Shown here piece by piece: positions 33,815 through 42,181 of a stretch of DNA of 64,000 bases (position 1 is the first letter of the stretch; every line of letters begins with the position of its first letter). The stretch is taken from positions 1,868,091 to 1,932,090 of the forward strand of contig NZ_CP061317.1 in assembly GCF_018688355.1 (NCBI RefSeq). Reading direction: 5' to 3'. Source of the DNA: Polynucleobacter sp. AP-Elch-400A-B2. Lineage in GTDB: Bacteria > Pseudomonadota > Gammaproteobacteria > Burkholderiales > Burkholderiaceae. A model generated the notes under the pieces. The model did not search any database. It was not told the DNA's origin and saw nothing but the letters and a program-made list of their open reading frames with translations. A program made the translations under genes and the position numbers.

Positions 33815-35407
33815 CTAGTGAAGACCAAGGCCGATTATCAAAATCCCAGCCAAAAAGCCGCCTGCAAACAGTAAGGTGCCCACCAAAAGGCGGTGAGTTC
33901 GTCTTTCCTGCATTAAAAGGCCCTTTAAGACCTCTAATTCAGCATTTTGCTCTCTTTGCGGAACGCGCCCTTGCGCCAAACTCTCCGCAATCAGGCGGGG
34001 CAGGGTTGGCAGTATTTTTGCCCAGGAAGGCGCTTCACTCTTAAGCCCCTCAACCAATCCACGCCAACCCAACTGCCTGCTGATCCATTTTTCCAGGATC
34101 GGCTTTGCAGTCTGCCAAAGATCGAGATCGGGATCTAATTCACGTGCTAAACCTTCTACATTGAGTAATGTCTTTGATAGTAGGGATAGTTGTGGCTGCA
34201 CTTCGACTTTAAAGCGACGGGATGTTTGGAACAAACGCACCAGAACAATGCCCAAAGAAATATCTTTTAAAGGTCGATCAAAATAAGGCTCACAAACGGA
34301 GCGCACTGCACCCTCTAATTCTTCTACTCGGGTATCTGGAGGCACCCAACCAGATTCCACGTGCAATTCTGCAACACGGCGGTAGTCTCGATTAAAGAAG
34401 GCTAAAAAGTTGAGTGCCAAGTAGTTTTTATCAGTTTCACTTAATGCACCAACAATCCCAAAATCCAGAGATATGAATCGCCCAAAACTATCTGGCTCCA
34501 AGCTGATCATGATATTTCCGGGGTGCATATCTGCATGGAAAAAACCATGTTCGAATACTTGGGTAAAAAATATCTCTACACCCTCTGCCGCTAATTTTTT
34601 GAAATCGACTCCAGCGGCACGTAATTCATCAAAACGACCGATAGATATACCGTTCATTTTTTCCATGACAATCACATTGGTGTGACATAGATCCCAATAC
34701 ATTTCTGGAATCATGAGCTTGTCTGAATCAACAAAATATCTTCTTAACTGACTGGCATTGGCGGCCTCACGCATGAGATCTAGCTCATCATGCAGGTGCC
34801 TATCAAACTCAGCAACGTTTTCAGTTGGCTTTAAACGACGGCCATCAGAAGATAATTTTTCAATAATTTTTGCCAAGTCATACATTAAGGCAATATCGCT
34901 CTCAATCACCGGGAGGATGCCTGGACGTAGGACCTTGATGGCAACTTCTCGCCTATCCCATTCTGGATGCCTCTCAGTGGCACGTAGGATTCCAAAATGC
35001 ACTTGAGCAACGGAAGCACTAGCTACCGGTGTTGCATCAAAACTAATAAAGATTTCTTCAATCGGTAAGCCGAGTGCCTTCTCAATTAAGAGTCGTGATT
35101 CTGCATTAGAAAAGGGCGGCACTTGATCCTGCAACTTTGCCAATTCATTAGCAATATCTTCCGACAGCAGATCACGTCGAGTAGAAAGCACTTGTCCAAA
35201 TTTTACGAAGATCGGCCCGAGCGCTTCTAAGGTCAGACGGATGCGCTCACCCCTAGGTAGCGATTGCCCTGGTGATACCCAGCAAAGAATTGTTAAGAAG
35301 CCACGAGCAATCCCAGGCTTCAGAATATCGCGTAGCAGTGGCAATAAGCCATAACGCCATGCGGTAAAGAAAATGAAATAGAGGCGGGCTAAACGACGCA
35401 CAATCAA
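33815..35407 (-). CDS. ubiB: UbiB, ABC1/ADCK-family kinase-like protein of ubiquinone synthesis
   Basis: Atypical protein-kinase-like ATPase needed for ubiquinone synthesis, anchored to the inner membrane. The family KxGQ motif is KFGQVLSTRRDLL (Lys69-Gln72 region), an AxVAQVH motif occupies the P-loop position, and HPGNIM plus DFGIVG form the catalytic segments. The last 28 residues form a hydrophobic C-terminal anchor. Length 530 is close to E. coli UbiB (546). Its start codon follows the ubiJ stop immediately, so translation is coupled with ubiJ. Confidence 0.95.
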   Translation of the reverse strand: MIVRRLARLYFIFFTAWRYGLLPLLRDILKPGIARGFLTILCWVSPGQSLPRGERIRLTLEALGPIFVKFGQVLSTRRDLLSEDIANELAKLQDQVPPFSNAESRLLIEKALGLPIEEIFISFDATPVASASVAQVHFGILRATERHPEWDRREVAIKVLRPGILPVIESDIALMYDLAKIIEKLSSDGRRLKPTENVAEFDRHLHDELDLMREAANASQLRRYFVDSDKLMIPEMYWDLCHTNVIVMEKMNGISIGRFDELRAAGVDFKKLAAEGVEIFFTQVFEHGFFHADMHPGNIMISLEPDSFGRFISLDFGIVGALSETDKNYLALNFLAFFNRDYRRVAELHVESGWVPPDTRVEELEGAVRSVCEPYFDRPLKDISLGIVLVRLFQTSRRFKVEVQPQLSLLSKTLLNVEGLARELDPDLDLWQTAKPILEKWISRQLGWRGLVEGLKSEAPSWAKILPTLPRLIAESLAQGRVPQREQNAELEVLKGLLMQERRTHRLLVGTLLFAGGFLAGILIIGLGLH

Positions 35408-36025
35408 TTAACCTTTTCGCTCTAAAAGTTGGATACGCTTGTCTAGACGATCAACCGCATCACGCAACACACTTAATTCATTCTTACGAATTAAAAAATC
35501 TCGTTTATTCAAAAGGACTTTTCTTTCTTCACTGACATACTCAATGACATTTTCTAGCAAATCGGTCGCCGCAGATTTCCCAGCAGAAATGAATTTCTTA
35601 CCTTGGCTTACAGCGAAGTTTGCAGGCGCATCGCCAATGAGGCGTGCCAGATCTTCCTCATACTCCCACCGAATTTGACCTGCTAAACGGCCTAATAGTT
35701 GTGCCAAGTCAGCATCACCAGTAATCTTCACTGACTTCATTGCTTGCTCCCGTAAGTTACCAGGACCACCAGCTAAAGCACTCAATGCTTCAGAGGAAAC
35801 CTCTAACTCTAATGACGGGGTATCCGCATGGGTCAAGGCAAGCAGGGAGCCCTCGGGCGCTATCTCAAAAAAGAGATGCCCAATCGGCAAATTGAGCAAA
35901 ATGACTTTGCCAGCATGGCGCGCCAACTCCACCATAGCCCACGGCTCAGCCTTGAGGACATGATTTATTCCTCGGCAAGCAGCAGATACTGCAATGTGGT
36001 GAGTGGTGGGAGATACGGTGGTCAT
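35408..36025 (-). CDS. ubiJ: UbiJ, SCP2-domain accessory factor of ubiquinone synthesis
   Basis: Lipid-binding SCP2-domain protein that, with UbiK, organises the soluble Ubi complex in which late ubiquinone steps take place. The N-terminal AEPWAMVELARHAGK segment and the hydrophobic SCP2 core match the family, and a C-terminal coiled coil (about 165-203) is visible. I chose the ATG at 36025; the in-frame TTG at 36046 lies inside a terminator stem. No Shine-Dalgarno sequence precedes the ATG because the U-tract of that terminator (36032-36037) is directly upstream. It adjoins ubiB. Length 205 is typical. Confidence 0.9.
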   Translation of the reverse strand: MTTVSPTTHHIAVSAACRGINHVLKAEPWAMVELARHAGKVILLNLPIGHLFFEIAPEGSLLALTHADTPSLELEVSSEALSALAGGPGNLREQAMKSVKITGDADLAQLLGRLAGQIRWEYEEDLARLIGDAPANFAVSQGKKFISAGKSAATDLLENVIEYVSEERKVLLNKRDFLIRKNELSVLRDAVDRLDKRIQLLERKG

Positions 36026-36031
36026 CAGTGT

Positions 36032-36053
36032 AAAAAACCCGCACAAGTGCGGG
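36032..36053 (-). terminator. Rho-independent terminator between the Tim44-like gene and ubiJ
   Basis: On the reverse strand CCCGCA and TGCGGG pair around CTTG, directly followed by TTTTTT. It lies 25 bases after the Tim44-like stop and only 6 bases before the ubiJ ATG. It should end the ubiE-Tim44 transcript, and it either acts as an attenuator for ubiJ-ubiB or sits in the leader of an independently transcribed ubiJ mRNA. Confidence 0.88.
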
Positions 36054-36077
36054 CTTTCAGTGGAAAGTACTACAAGC

Positions 36078-36989
36078 TTAAACTAACTGGGAGATGCCCG
36101 CTAGTACCCAGCCTCCAGGACCGCTTACCGGCTTACTGAGATTCCACACTTCAGAGAAGTTATTTGCCTGTGCACCTACTTGTTCACGAATCAAGCCAGT
36201 GAACTGCACGCTACAGTAGTAAGTATTGTCAGCCGTTTCAATTCCGAGCAACTGCGCATTGAGTGTCACTACATCAGTTTGATTAGCGCTGTCAGCACGT
36301 CCGGCCAAGTCTTGCTCAATCGTAGCAAACATCTCTGGGGTGGTGTACTCACGTAATGCAGCTAAATCGCCCTGATCCCACGCCTTTTGTAAGCCTGAAA
36401 AAAACTGTTTCGCGTTATCCAAAAATGCGTATTCATCAAATCCTGGTGGCAGCGTTGATTGAAATGGTGCAGGCTCGGCGGCAACACCACCTAATGCACT
36501 AGCAGCCGGTGTAAACGCAGGCTCTTGTCTTGGCGCCTGATCTAGATTGCTACGCTGCATACCTTGCGAAGTCATTTGAGGGCTTTTATTAACGCCAGAT
36601 AAAGCAGGCATCATTTTTCTCATGATGAACATGATGGCAAAGCCGGCTAAGGCTGCAATAAGTAACCCAGTGATCAATGAAGATGCACCCTCACCTAGAC
36701 CAAAATGGGATAAGAGGAAGCCAATACCAAGTCCTGCAGCTAAACCACCCAAGATGCCTCCCATGCCACCGAAGCGACTAGGTGCTGGTGCTTGAGGGGC
36801 TGCAGCTGGTGCTGCTGGCTGAGCTTGTTGAGTTGGCTTTTGTGCGGGAGTAGCTTGTTTTTGCATTGGCGCACTTGGTGCCTTGCCGATACTTCTGCCA
36901 CCACCCAAACGAGCCGCATCGGCATGGCCAACGGTAGCAAATATTAAGCTAATACTCAATATAACTGCCTTGAAAAAATGCTTACTCAT
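36078..36989 (-). CDS. Tim44-like domain protein, membrane-anchored
   Basis: Protein with a hydrophobic signal or anchor (residues 3-25), a proline/alanine/glutamine-rich low-complexity linker (about 40-70), a glycine-rich double hydrophobic segment (about 75-120) and a C-terminal Tim44-like domain (about 190-303) that relates to the domain binding presequences in mitochondria and to MlaC-like folds. Function in bacteria is not established. Length 303 is common for this betaproteobacterial family, which occupies the same place between ubiE and ubiJ. A terminator follows the stop by 25 bases. Confidence 0.82.
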   Translation of the reverse strand: MSKHFFKAVILSISLIFATVGHADAARLGGGRSIGKAPSAPMQKQATPAQKPTQQAQPAAPAAAPQAPAPSRFGGMGGILGGLAAGLGIGFLLSHFGLGEGASSLITGLLIAALAGFAIMFIMRKMMPALSGVNKSPQMTSQGMQRSNLDQAPRQEPAFTPAASALGGVAAEPAPFQSTLPPGFDEYAFLDNAKQFFSGLQKAWDQGDLAALREYTTPEMFATIEQDLAGRADSANQTDVVTLNAQLLGIETADNTYYCSVQFTGLIREQVGAQANNFSEVWNLSKPVSGPGGWVLAGISQLV

Positions 36990-37045
36990 ATTTTGATCCC
37001 CTATAGAACTACTTTATTTCTTGACCAACAAAAGCTATGAAAACA

Positions 37046-37789
37046 CTAGTATTTAATACCAATATGGAGCGCAACGATACCCCCAGTCATTCTGTGGGTA
37101 TCCACCTCATCAAAACCCACTCCCAGCATGATGTCTTTAAGGGCCTTAGCATCTGGGTGCATCCGAATAGATTCCGCCAAGTAGCGATAGCTCTCAGAAT
37201 CTTGAGCAATCTTTTCGCCTAACCAAGGCAACACCTTAAATGAGTAGGTGTCGTAAATCGGACCTAAAAAGGCATCTGGTTTCGAGAACTCCAACACCAA
37301 CACTCGACCCCCGGGCTTAATTACTCTGAGCATCTCAGTCAAAGCAACATCTTTATGAGTCATGTTTCGCAAGCCAAACGCCACTGTCACCACATCAAAG
37401 TGATTCGCGGGGAAAGGAATTTTCTCCGCATCGAACTGCACGCAGGGTAAAGCCATTCCCTGATCAAGCAGGCGATCACGGCCAACCCCCAGCATAGAAG
37501 CATTGATGTCACTTAACCATACTTGAGCTTCAGGGTTATGACCCCAGCCTGCTGCACGTGCAAAGGTAGCAGCTAGGTCGCCCGTGCCACCAGCAATATC
37601 TAATACTTTTTGACCGGGGCGTACTTGAGCACGAGCAATCGTGACTTTTTTCCACAAGCGATGTAGCCCAAATGACATCAAGTCATTCATGACGTCATAT
37701 TTACTCGCTACAGAATGAAATACCTCAGCGACCTTACCTGCTTTTTCAGCCTCATCGACGCTTTGGTATCCAAAATGGGTCTTACTCAT
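37046..37789 (-). CDS. ubiE: Ubiquinone/menaquinone C-methyltransferase UbiE
   Basis: SAM-dependent C-methyltransferase acting on the benzoquinol ring of ubiquinone intermediates. The SAM-binding loop is LDIAGGTGDLA (residues 63-73), the N-terminal FGYQSV and the VAFGLRNMTH segment are family signatures, and the protein ends with the conserved GGIVALHIGIKY. Length 247 is normal. It follows the DUF971 gene by 28 bases and is 56 bases upstream of the Tim44-like gene. Confidence 0.97.
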   Translation of the reverse strand: MSKTHFGYQSVDEAEKAGKVAEVFHSVASKYDVMNDLMSFGLHRLWKKVTIARAQVRPGQKVLDIAGGTGDLAATFARAAGWGHNPEAQVWLSDINASMLGVGRDRLLDQGMALPCVQFDAEKIPFPANHFDVVTVAFGLRNMTHKDVALTEMLRVIKPGGRVLVLEFSKPDAFLGPIYDTYSFKVLPWLGEKIAQDSESYRYLAESIRMHPDAKALKDIMLGVGFDEVDTHRMTGGIVALHIGIKY

Positions 37790-37817
37790 ATTCTTCTTTA
37801 CTTAACTGATATGACGG

Positions 37818-38207
37818 TTAATGGCTGCCACAAGATTTACCACCAGCAACACTCATCGGAGCATCTCGATCCAAACCAGCAGCAGCTAGTTTATCCAAGT
37901 GCTCTTTCCATAATACTTCTTGGTTCTCGCATAAAAATTGCAGATAGTCCCAAGAATACAAACCAGAATCATGTCCATCGGAAAATGAAGGCTTAAGAGC
38001 GTAGTGGCCCACTGGCTCGATATTTGCTATCAGCACTTCACGCTTACCAGTTTGCAAAGTCTCCTGCCCAGGACCGTGACCTTGGACCTCAGCCGAAGGA
38101 GATACCACCCTTAAAAATTCAAAAGGTAGGCGAAAGGTATTGCCATTCTCATAAGAGAGCTCCAACACTTTTGACTGCTGATGCACTACAACATTAGTTG
38201 GAATCAT
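37818..38207 (-). CDS. DUF971 (gamma-butyrobetaine hydroxylase-like N-terminal) protein
   Basis: Small protein with the DUF971 fold also found at the N-terminus of gamma-butyrobetaine hydroxylase and in bacterial Fe-S cluster factors of the ApbC-fused type. Visible features are LELSYENGNTFRLPFEFLRV and the segment GLYSWDYL common to the family. A short cysteine-containing tail (SCGSH) ends the protein. Length 129 is normal. Its ATG touches the end of the large oxidoreductase gene upstream, and ubiE follows after 28 bases. Role unknown; a link to iron-sulfur or quinone metabolism is only suggested by the neighbours. Confidence 0.82.
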   Translation of the reverse strand: MIPTNVVVHQQSKVLELSYENGNTFRLPFEFLRVVSPSAEVQGHGPGQETLQTGKREVLIANIEPVGHYALKPSFSDGHDSGLYSWDYLQFLCENQEVLWKEHLDKLAAAGLDRDAPMSVAGGKSCGSH

Positions 38208-41200
38208 TAAACCAATACCCTCTCAATACCACCTTGATTTGCCTTAGCAACGTAATCTTGCATCCAATCAGGACCTAATAATTTTTGCGCCATTTCAACC
38301 ACAATGTAATCGGCAGTAGTATCGCTATCCGCATCAAAGCGAGCCAGGCCTTGCAGACAAGATGGGCAGCTAGTGAGCACTTTGACCTCACCAGTGAAAT
38401 CATCTTTGCGTAATTCATCGGCAGCCTTTTCCATCTCAATCTGCTTACGGAAACGCACTTGAGTTGAAATATCGGGACGTGTCACCGCAAGAGTTCCAGA
38501 CTCACCACAGCAGCGGTCATTCTTCTGAATGGCTTTGCCATCCTCCGACTGAATCAGCTCATTCACCGTCTTGAGGGGGTCTTGCAACTTCATTGGTGAG
38601 TGGCATGGATCGTGATACATATACTTCACACCGGTCACATTCGTAAGCTTGACACCCTTCTCCAGCAAATACTCATGAATGTCAATAATGCGGCAACCAG
38701 GGAAGATCTGTTCGAACTGATAACCTGCCAACTGGTCATAACAAGTGCCACATGAAACCACAACAGTCTTGATATCCAAGTAATTTAAAGTATTGGCTAC
38801 GCGATGAAAGAGAACACGGTTATCCGTAATCATCTTTTCTGCTTTATCGAAGTCGCCATTGCCACGCTGTGGATAGCCGCAGCAGAGGTAGCCCGGAGGC
38901 AATACCGTTTGCACGCCCACATTCCAAAGCATCGCTTGCGTAGCTAAACCGACCTGCGAGAACAAGCGCTCAGAACCACAACCCGGGAAATAAAATACCG
39001 CTTCCGTATCCGCAGATGTTGTTTTTGGATCTCGAATAATCGGCACATAATTCGCATCCTCAATATCTAAGAGCGCACGAGCAGTTTTCTTCGGTAAATT
39101 ACCAGGCATCTTCTTATTTACAAAGAAAATGACCTGCTCTTTAATATTGGGCTTGGTTACCGTGGCGGGTGGATGCGCAGTTTGTTTGCGCGCGAACTTA
39201 CGAAATACATCATTACCCAAACGTTGGAGCTTATAACCCCAACCAATCATAGTCTTACGAAGCAAGTTGATAGTGTCTGGATCAGTAGCATTTAAGAACA
39301 TCATTGATGCCGCTGTTCCAGGGTTAAAGCGTTGCTGCCCCATCTTGCGCAACAAGTTACGCATGTTCATCGAAACCTCACCAAAATCAATATTGACAGG
39401 GCAAGGTGTTAAACACTTGTGGCATACAGTGCAATGTGCTGCAACATCATCAAACATCTCCCAATGACGAATCGATACGCCACGACGCGTTTGCTCTTCA
39501 TACAGGAAGGCTTCGATTAAAGAGGAGGTTGCCAAAATTTTGTCACGTGGGCTATACAGTAAATTAGCACGCGGTACATGTGTAGAGCAGACTGGCTTGC
39601 ACTTTCCGCAACGCAAACAATCTTTCACGCTATCAGCAATCGCACCAATATCACTTTGCTGCATGATGATGGACTCATGCCCCATCAAACCAAAGCTTGG
39701 GGTGTAAGCAATGCTGAGATCGGCATGCGGCATCAACTTGCCCTTATTGAAGCGACCCTCAGGATCAACACGCTTTTTGTAGGCGCGGAAGTCTTTCAGC
39801 TCAGCCTCGGTCAGGTACTCCAGCTTGGTAATACCAATACCGTGCTCACCAGATATCACACCATCTAATGAGCGAGCCAGTTTCATAATCCGATCAACAG
39901 CGCGATGAGCATCTTGCAGCATCTCGTAGTCATCTGAATTCACCGGTATGTTGGTGTGCACATTACCATCACCAGCATGCATATGTAGCGCTATAAAGAC
40001 ACGCTTACGTAAAATATTTTTGTGAATAGCTTCCAGTTCATTCAGGATAGGCTCAAATGCTAGGCCACCAAAAATGATTCTGAGTTCAGCGCGCACTTCT
40101 GTCTTCCACGAGGCGCGCAAACTGTAATTCTGCAGATCCGGAAAATACGTATCCATCTGCATCAGCCAATCTGACCAACGCGCCCGTACCTTATCAATCA
40201 GCTCAAGAGCTTGCTGTACGCGATCACCCAAAATTTCAGTACTGGGGATTTCATAGTCTTCATCATTCTTACCAAGTGGTAGCGCACTCTTTTTTAGGAA
40301 AGCTTTGAGGCCATCTAAAACTTGTAACTTATTTTTGAGTGAAAGTTCAATGTTGATACGCTCGATACCGTTGGTGTACTCACCCATGCGTGGCAATGGA
40401 ATCACCACGTCTTCATTAATCTTAAAGGCATTGGTGTGGCGAGCAATCGCTGCAGTACGGGCACGGTCTAACCAAAACTTTTTACGCGACTCGGCGCTAA
40501 CTGCCACAAAACCTTCACCCACACGATTGTTGGCCATGCGTACGACTTCGCTAGTCGCAGCCGCTACTGCCTCTTCATCATCACCAGCAATATCACCAAT
40601 CAATACCATCTTCGGCATTGCATTGCGCTTGGATTTGGTGGAATAACCAACTGCTTTTAAATAGCGGTCATCCAAGTGCTCCAAGCCAGCCAAGATTGGT
40701 CCGCCATTCTTGCTCAAGCCATCGAGGTACGCTTTGATTTCTACAATACTTGGAATAGCTTCTTGCGCTTGACCAAAAAACTCTAAGCAAACAGTTCGCA
40801 TGAATTTAGGCATGCGATGCAAAATCCAAGTGGCGCTCGTAATTAATCCGTCGCACCCTTCTTTTTGAACGCCAGGTAGACCTGATAAAAACTTATCAGT
40901 CACATCCTTGCCTAGGCCCTCTTTACGAAAGCGCTTACCTTCTACTTCCAAGGTTTCTGTTTTGAGAACGTGTTCGCCTGGCTCACTCCTACCATCAGAC
41001 CAAGTCAGCGCAAAGCGTACTTTTTCTGCTACGTGAATTTTTCCTAAGTTGTGATCAAGGCGCTCAACATCAAGCCAATTACCTTCTGGATCCACCATGC
41101 GCCAGCTGGCTAGGTTATCCAAGGCAGTGCCCCACAGGACGGCTTTTTTACCGCCAGCATTCATGGCAATGTTGCCACCAATACAACTCGCATCCGCTGA

Positions 41201-42046
41201 AGTAGGATCAACTGCAAATACGAGTCCAGCTCGCTCTGCAGCTTCTGCCACTCTGCGTGTCACTACACCGGCACCAGTAAAGATAGTTGAAACTTCATGG
41301 TCCACGCCTGGCAAACGCTTTGCCTTGACGCTATCAATCTGCTCAAGCTTTTCAGTATTGATCACTGCCGACATGGCGTAGAGAGGAATAGCGCCACCGG
41401 TATAACCAGTGCCGCCTCCACGCGGAATAATAGTTAAACCCAAAGCAATACAAGCCTTCACTAGGCCAGGGATTTCAGATTCGTAGTCAGGCTTAAGCAC
41501 TACAAGCGGAAATTCAACGCGCCAATCTGTTGCGTCGGTCACATGCGCTGCACGTGAGACCCCATCAAAACAAATATTATCTGCAGCTGTAATGCGGCCA
41601 AGTTCTTTGCGAGCACGCTTACGAATCTCAGTTACTTCTTTGAAGCCCTGCTCAAAATTCTCAACGGCGCGATGTGCAGCATTCAATAAAACTTGAACTT
41701 GCTCAACTGATTCACCGCTAGATCTTTTCTTTACTTCACCAAGGCGATGCCATAAAGCGTCAATTAATAACTGACGGCGACTGGCACTATCTAATAAGTC
41801 ATCTTGCAGGAAGGGGTTGCGTTGAACTACCCAGATATCACCCAACACCTCGAACAACATACGAGCAGAGCGGCCAGTGCGGCGAATCCCACGCAAGTCA
41901 TTCAGAACACGCCATGACTCCTCGCCCAGCAAGCGAATAACGATTTCACGATCGGAAAAGGAGGTGTAGTTGTAAGGGATTTCGCGGAGGCGGGGTGAAC
42001 CCGCTTCGGCATCCAACAACTGATTCAAAGCTAATGGGGCGTTCAT
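38207..42046 (-). CDS. Giant FAD-linked oxidoreductase with Fe-S and CCG domains (D-lactate/2-hydroxyacid dehydrogenase-like)
   Basis: 1279-residue fusion of three functions. Residues about 15-125 match the DUF3683 N-terminal domain. A GlcD-like FAD_binding_4/FAD-oxidase C module follows (about 175-770), with the PP-loop IIPRGGGTGYTGGA and the HMHAGDGNVHTNIP histidine motif. The C-terminal part is GlcF/LldE-like, with two 4Fe-4S motifs (CLRCGKCKPVC and CTVCHKCLTPCP) and two CCG domains (PGCGSERLF to CCGYPQRG, and HDPCHSP to CCGESG). The architecture indicates membrane-associated oxidation of a 2-hydroxyacid feeding electrons to the chain; D-lactate or D-2-hydroxyglutarate are candidates. Length is usual for this Burkholderiales family. 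Divergent from ilvA. Confidence 0.88.
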   Translation of the reverse strand: MNAPLALNQLLDAEAGSPRLREIPYNYTSFSDREIVIRLLGEESWRVLNDLRGIRRTGRSARMLFEVLGDIWVVQRNPFLQDDLLDSASRRQLLIDALWHRLGEVKKRSSGESVEQVQVLLNAAHRAVENFEQGFKEVTEIRKRARKELGRITAADNICFDGVSRAAHVTDATDWRVEFPLVVLKPDYESEIPGLVKACIALGLTIIPRGGGTGYTGGAIPLYAMSAVINTEKLEQIDSVKAKRLPGVDHEVSTIFTGAGVVTRRVAEAAERAGLVFAVDPTSADASCIGGNIAMNAGGKKAVLWGTALDNLASWRMVDPEGNWLDVERLDHNLGKIHVAEKVRFALTWSDGRSEPGEHVLKTETLEVEGKRFRKEGLGKDVTDKFLSGLPGVQKEGCDGLITSATWILHRMPKFMRTVCLEFFGQAQEAIPSIVEIKAYLDGLSKNGGPILAGLEHLDDRYLKAVGYSTKSKRNAMPKMVLIGDIAGDDEEAVAAATSEVVRMANNRVGEGFVAVSAESRKKFWLDRARTAAIARHTNAFKINEDVVIPLPRMGEYTNGIERINIELSLKNKLQVLDGLKAFLKKSALPLGKNDEDYEIPSTEILGDRVQQALELIDKVRARWSDWLMQMDTYFPDLQNYSLRASWKTEVRAELRIIFGGLAFEPILNELEAIHKNILRKRVFIALHMHAGDGNVHTNIPVNSDDYEMLQDAHRAVDRIMKLARSLDGVISGEHGIGITKLEYLTEAELKDFRAYKKRVDPEGRFNKGKLMPHADLSIAYTPSFGLMGHESIIMQQSDIGAIADSVKDCLRCGKCKPVCSTHVPRANLLYSPRDKILATSSLIEAFLYEEQTRRGVSIRHWEMFDDVAAHCTVCHKCLTPCPVNIDFGEVSMNMRNLLRKMGQQRFNPGTAASMMFLNATDPDTINLLRKTMIGWGYKLQRLGNDVFRKFARKQTAHPPATVTKPNIKEQVIFFVNKKMPGNLPKKTARALLDIEDANYVPIIRDPKTTSADTEAVFYFPGCGSERLFSQVGLATQAMLWNVGVQTVLPPGYLCCGYPQRGNGDFDKAEKMITDNRVLFHRVANTLNYLDIKTVVVSCGTCYDQLAGYQFEQIFPGCRIIDIHEYLLEKGVKLTNVTGVKYMYHDPCHSPMKLQDPLKTVNELIQSEDGKAIQKNDRCCGESGTLAVTRPDISTQVRFRKQIEMEKAADELRKDDFTGEVKVLTSCPSCLQGLARFDADSDTTADYIVVEMAQKLLGPDWMQDYVAKANQGGIERVLV

Positions 42047-42122
42047 AGCGTCATATTTGGTAAATATGCATTTTAATTGAGGGATGTGGATATTGGCAGG
42101 AAACTAATAAAGATGTTGGCTT

Positions 42123-42161
42123 GGGGTAATAAACCCCTGCAAATTTAAGGGCTTAGAGCCC
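42123..42161 (+). other. Two tandem small hairpins in the ilvA leader
   Basis: GGGGT/ACCCC with an AATAA loop (42123-42137) and GGGCT/AGCCC with a TAG loop (42149-42161) lie 20-60 bases before the ilvA ATG. Neither is followed by a U-tract, and no leader peptide rich in isoleucine, leucine or valine codons was seen, so classical attenuation is not supported. They might affect translation initiation, as no clear ribosome site is present before ilvA. Confidence 0.35.
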
Positions 42162-42181
42162 GTTCATGGTACGCTCATCGC

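Noticed and set aside
38207..42046. Many overlapping antisense ORFs inside large genes, for example within the giant oxidoreductase and uvrA
   Set aside because: They are frame shadows of strongly conserved coding sequence, with no ribosome sites or family features.
42047..42181. Attenuator with leader peptide for ilvA
   Set aside because: No small ORF rich in branched-chain amino-acid codons and no U-tract after either hairpin.
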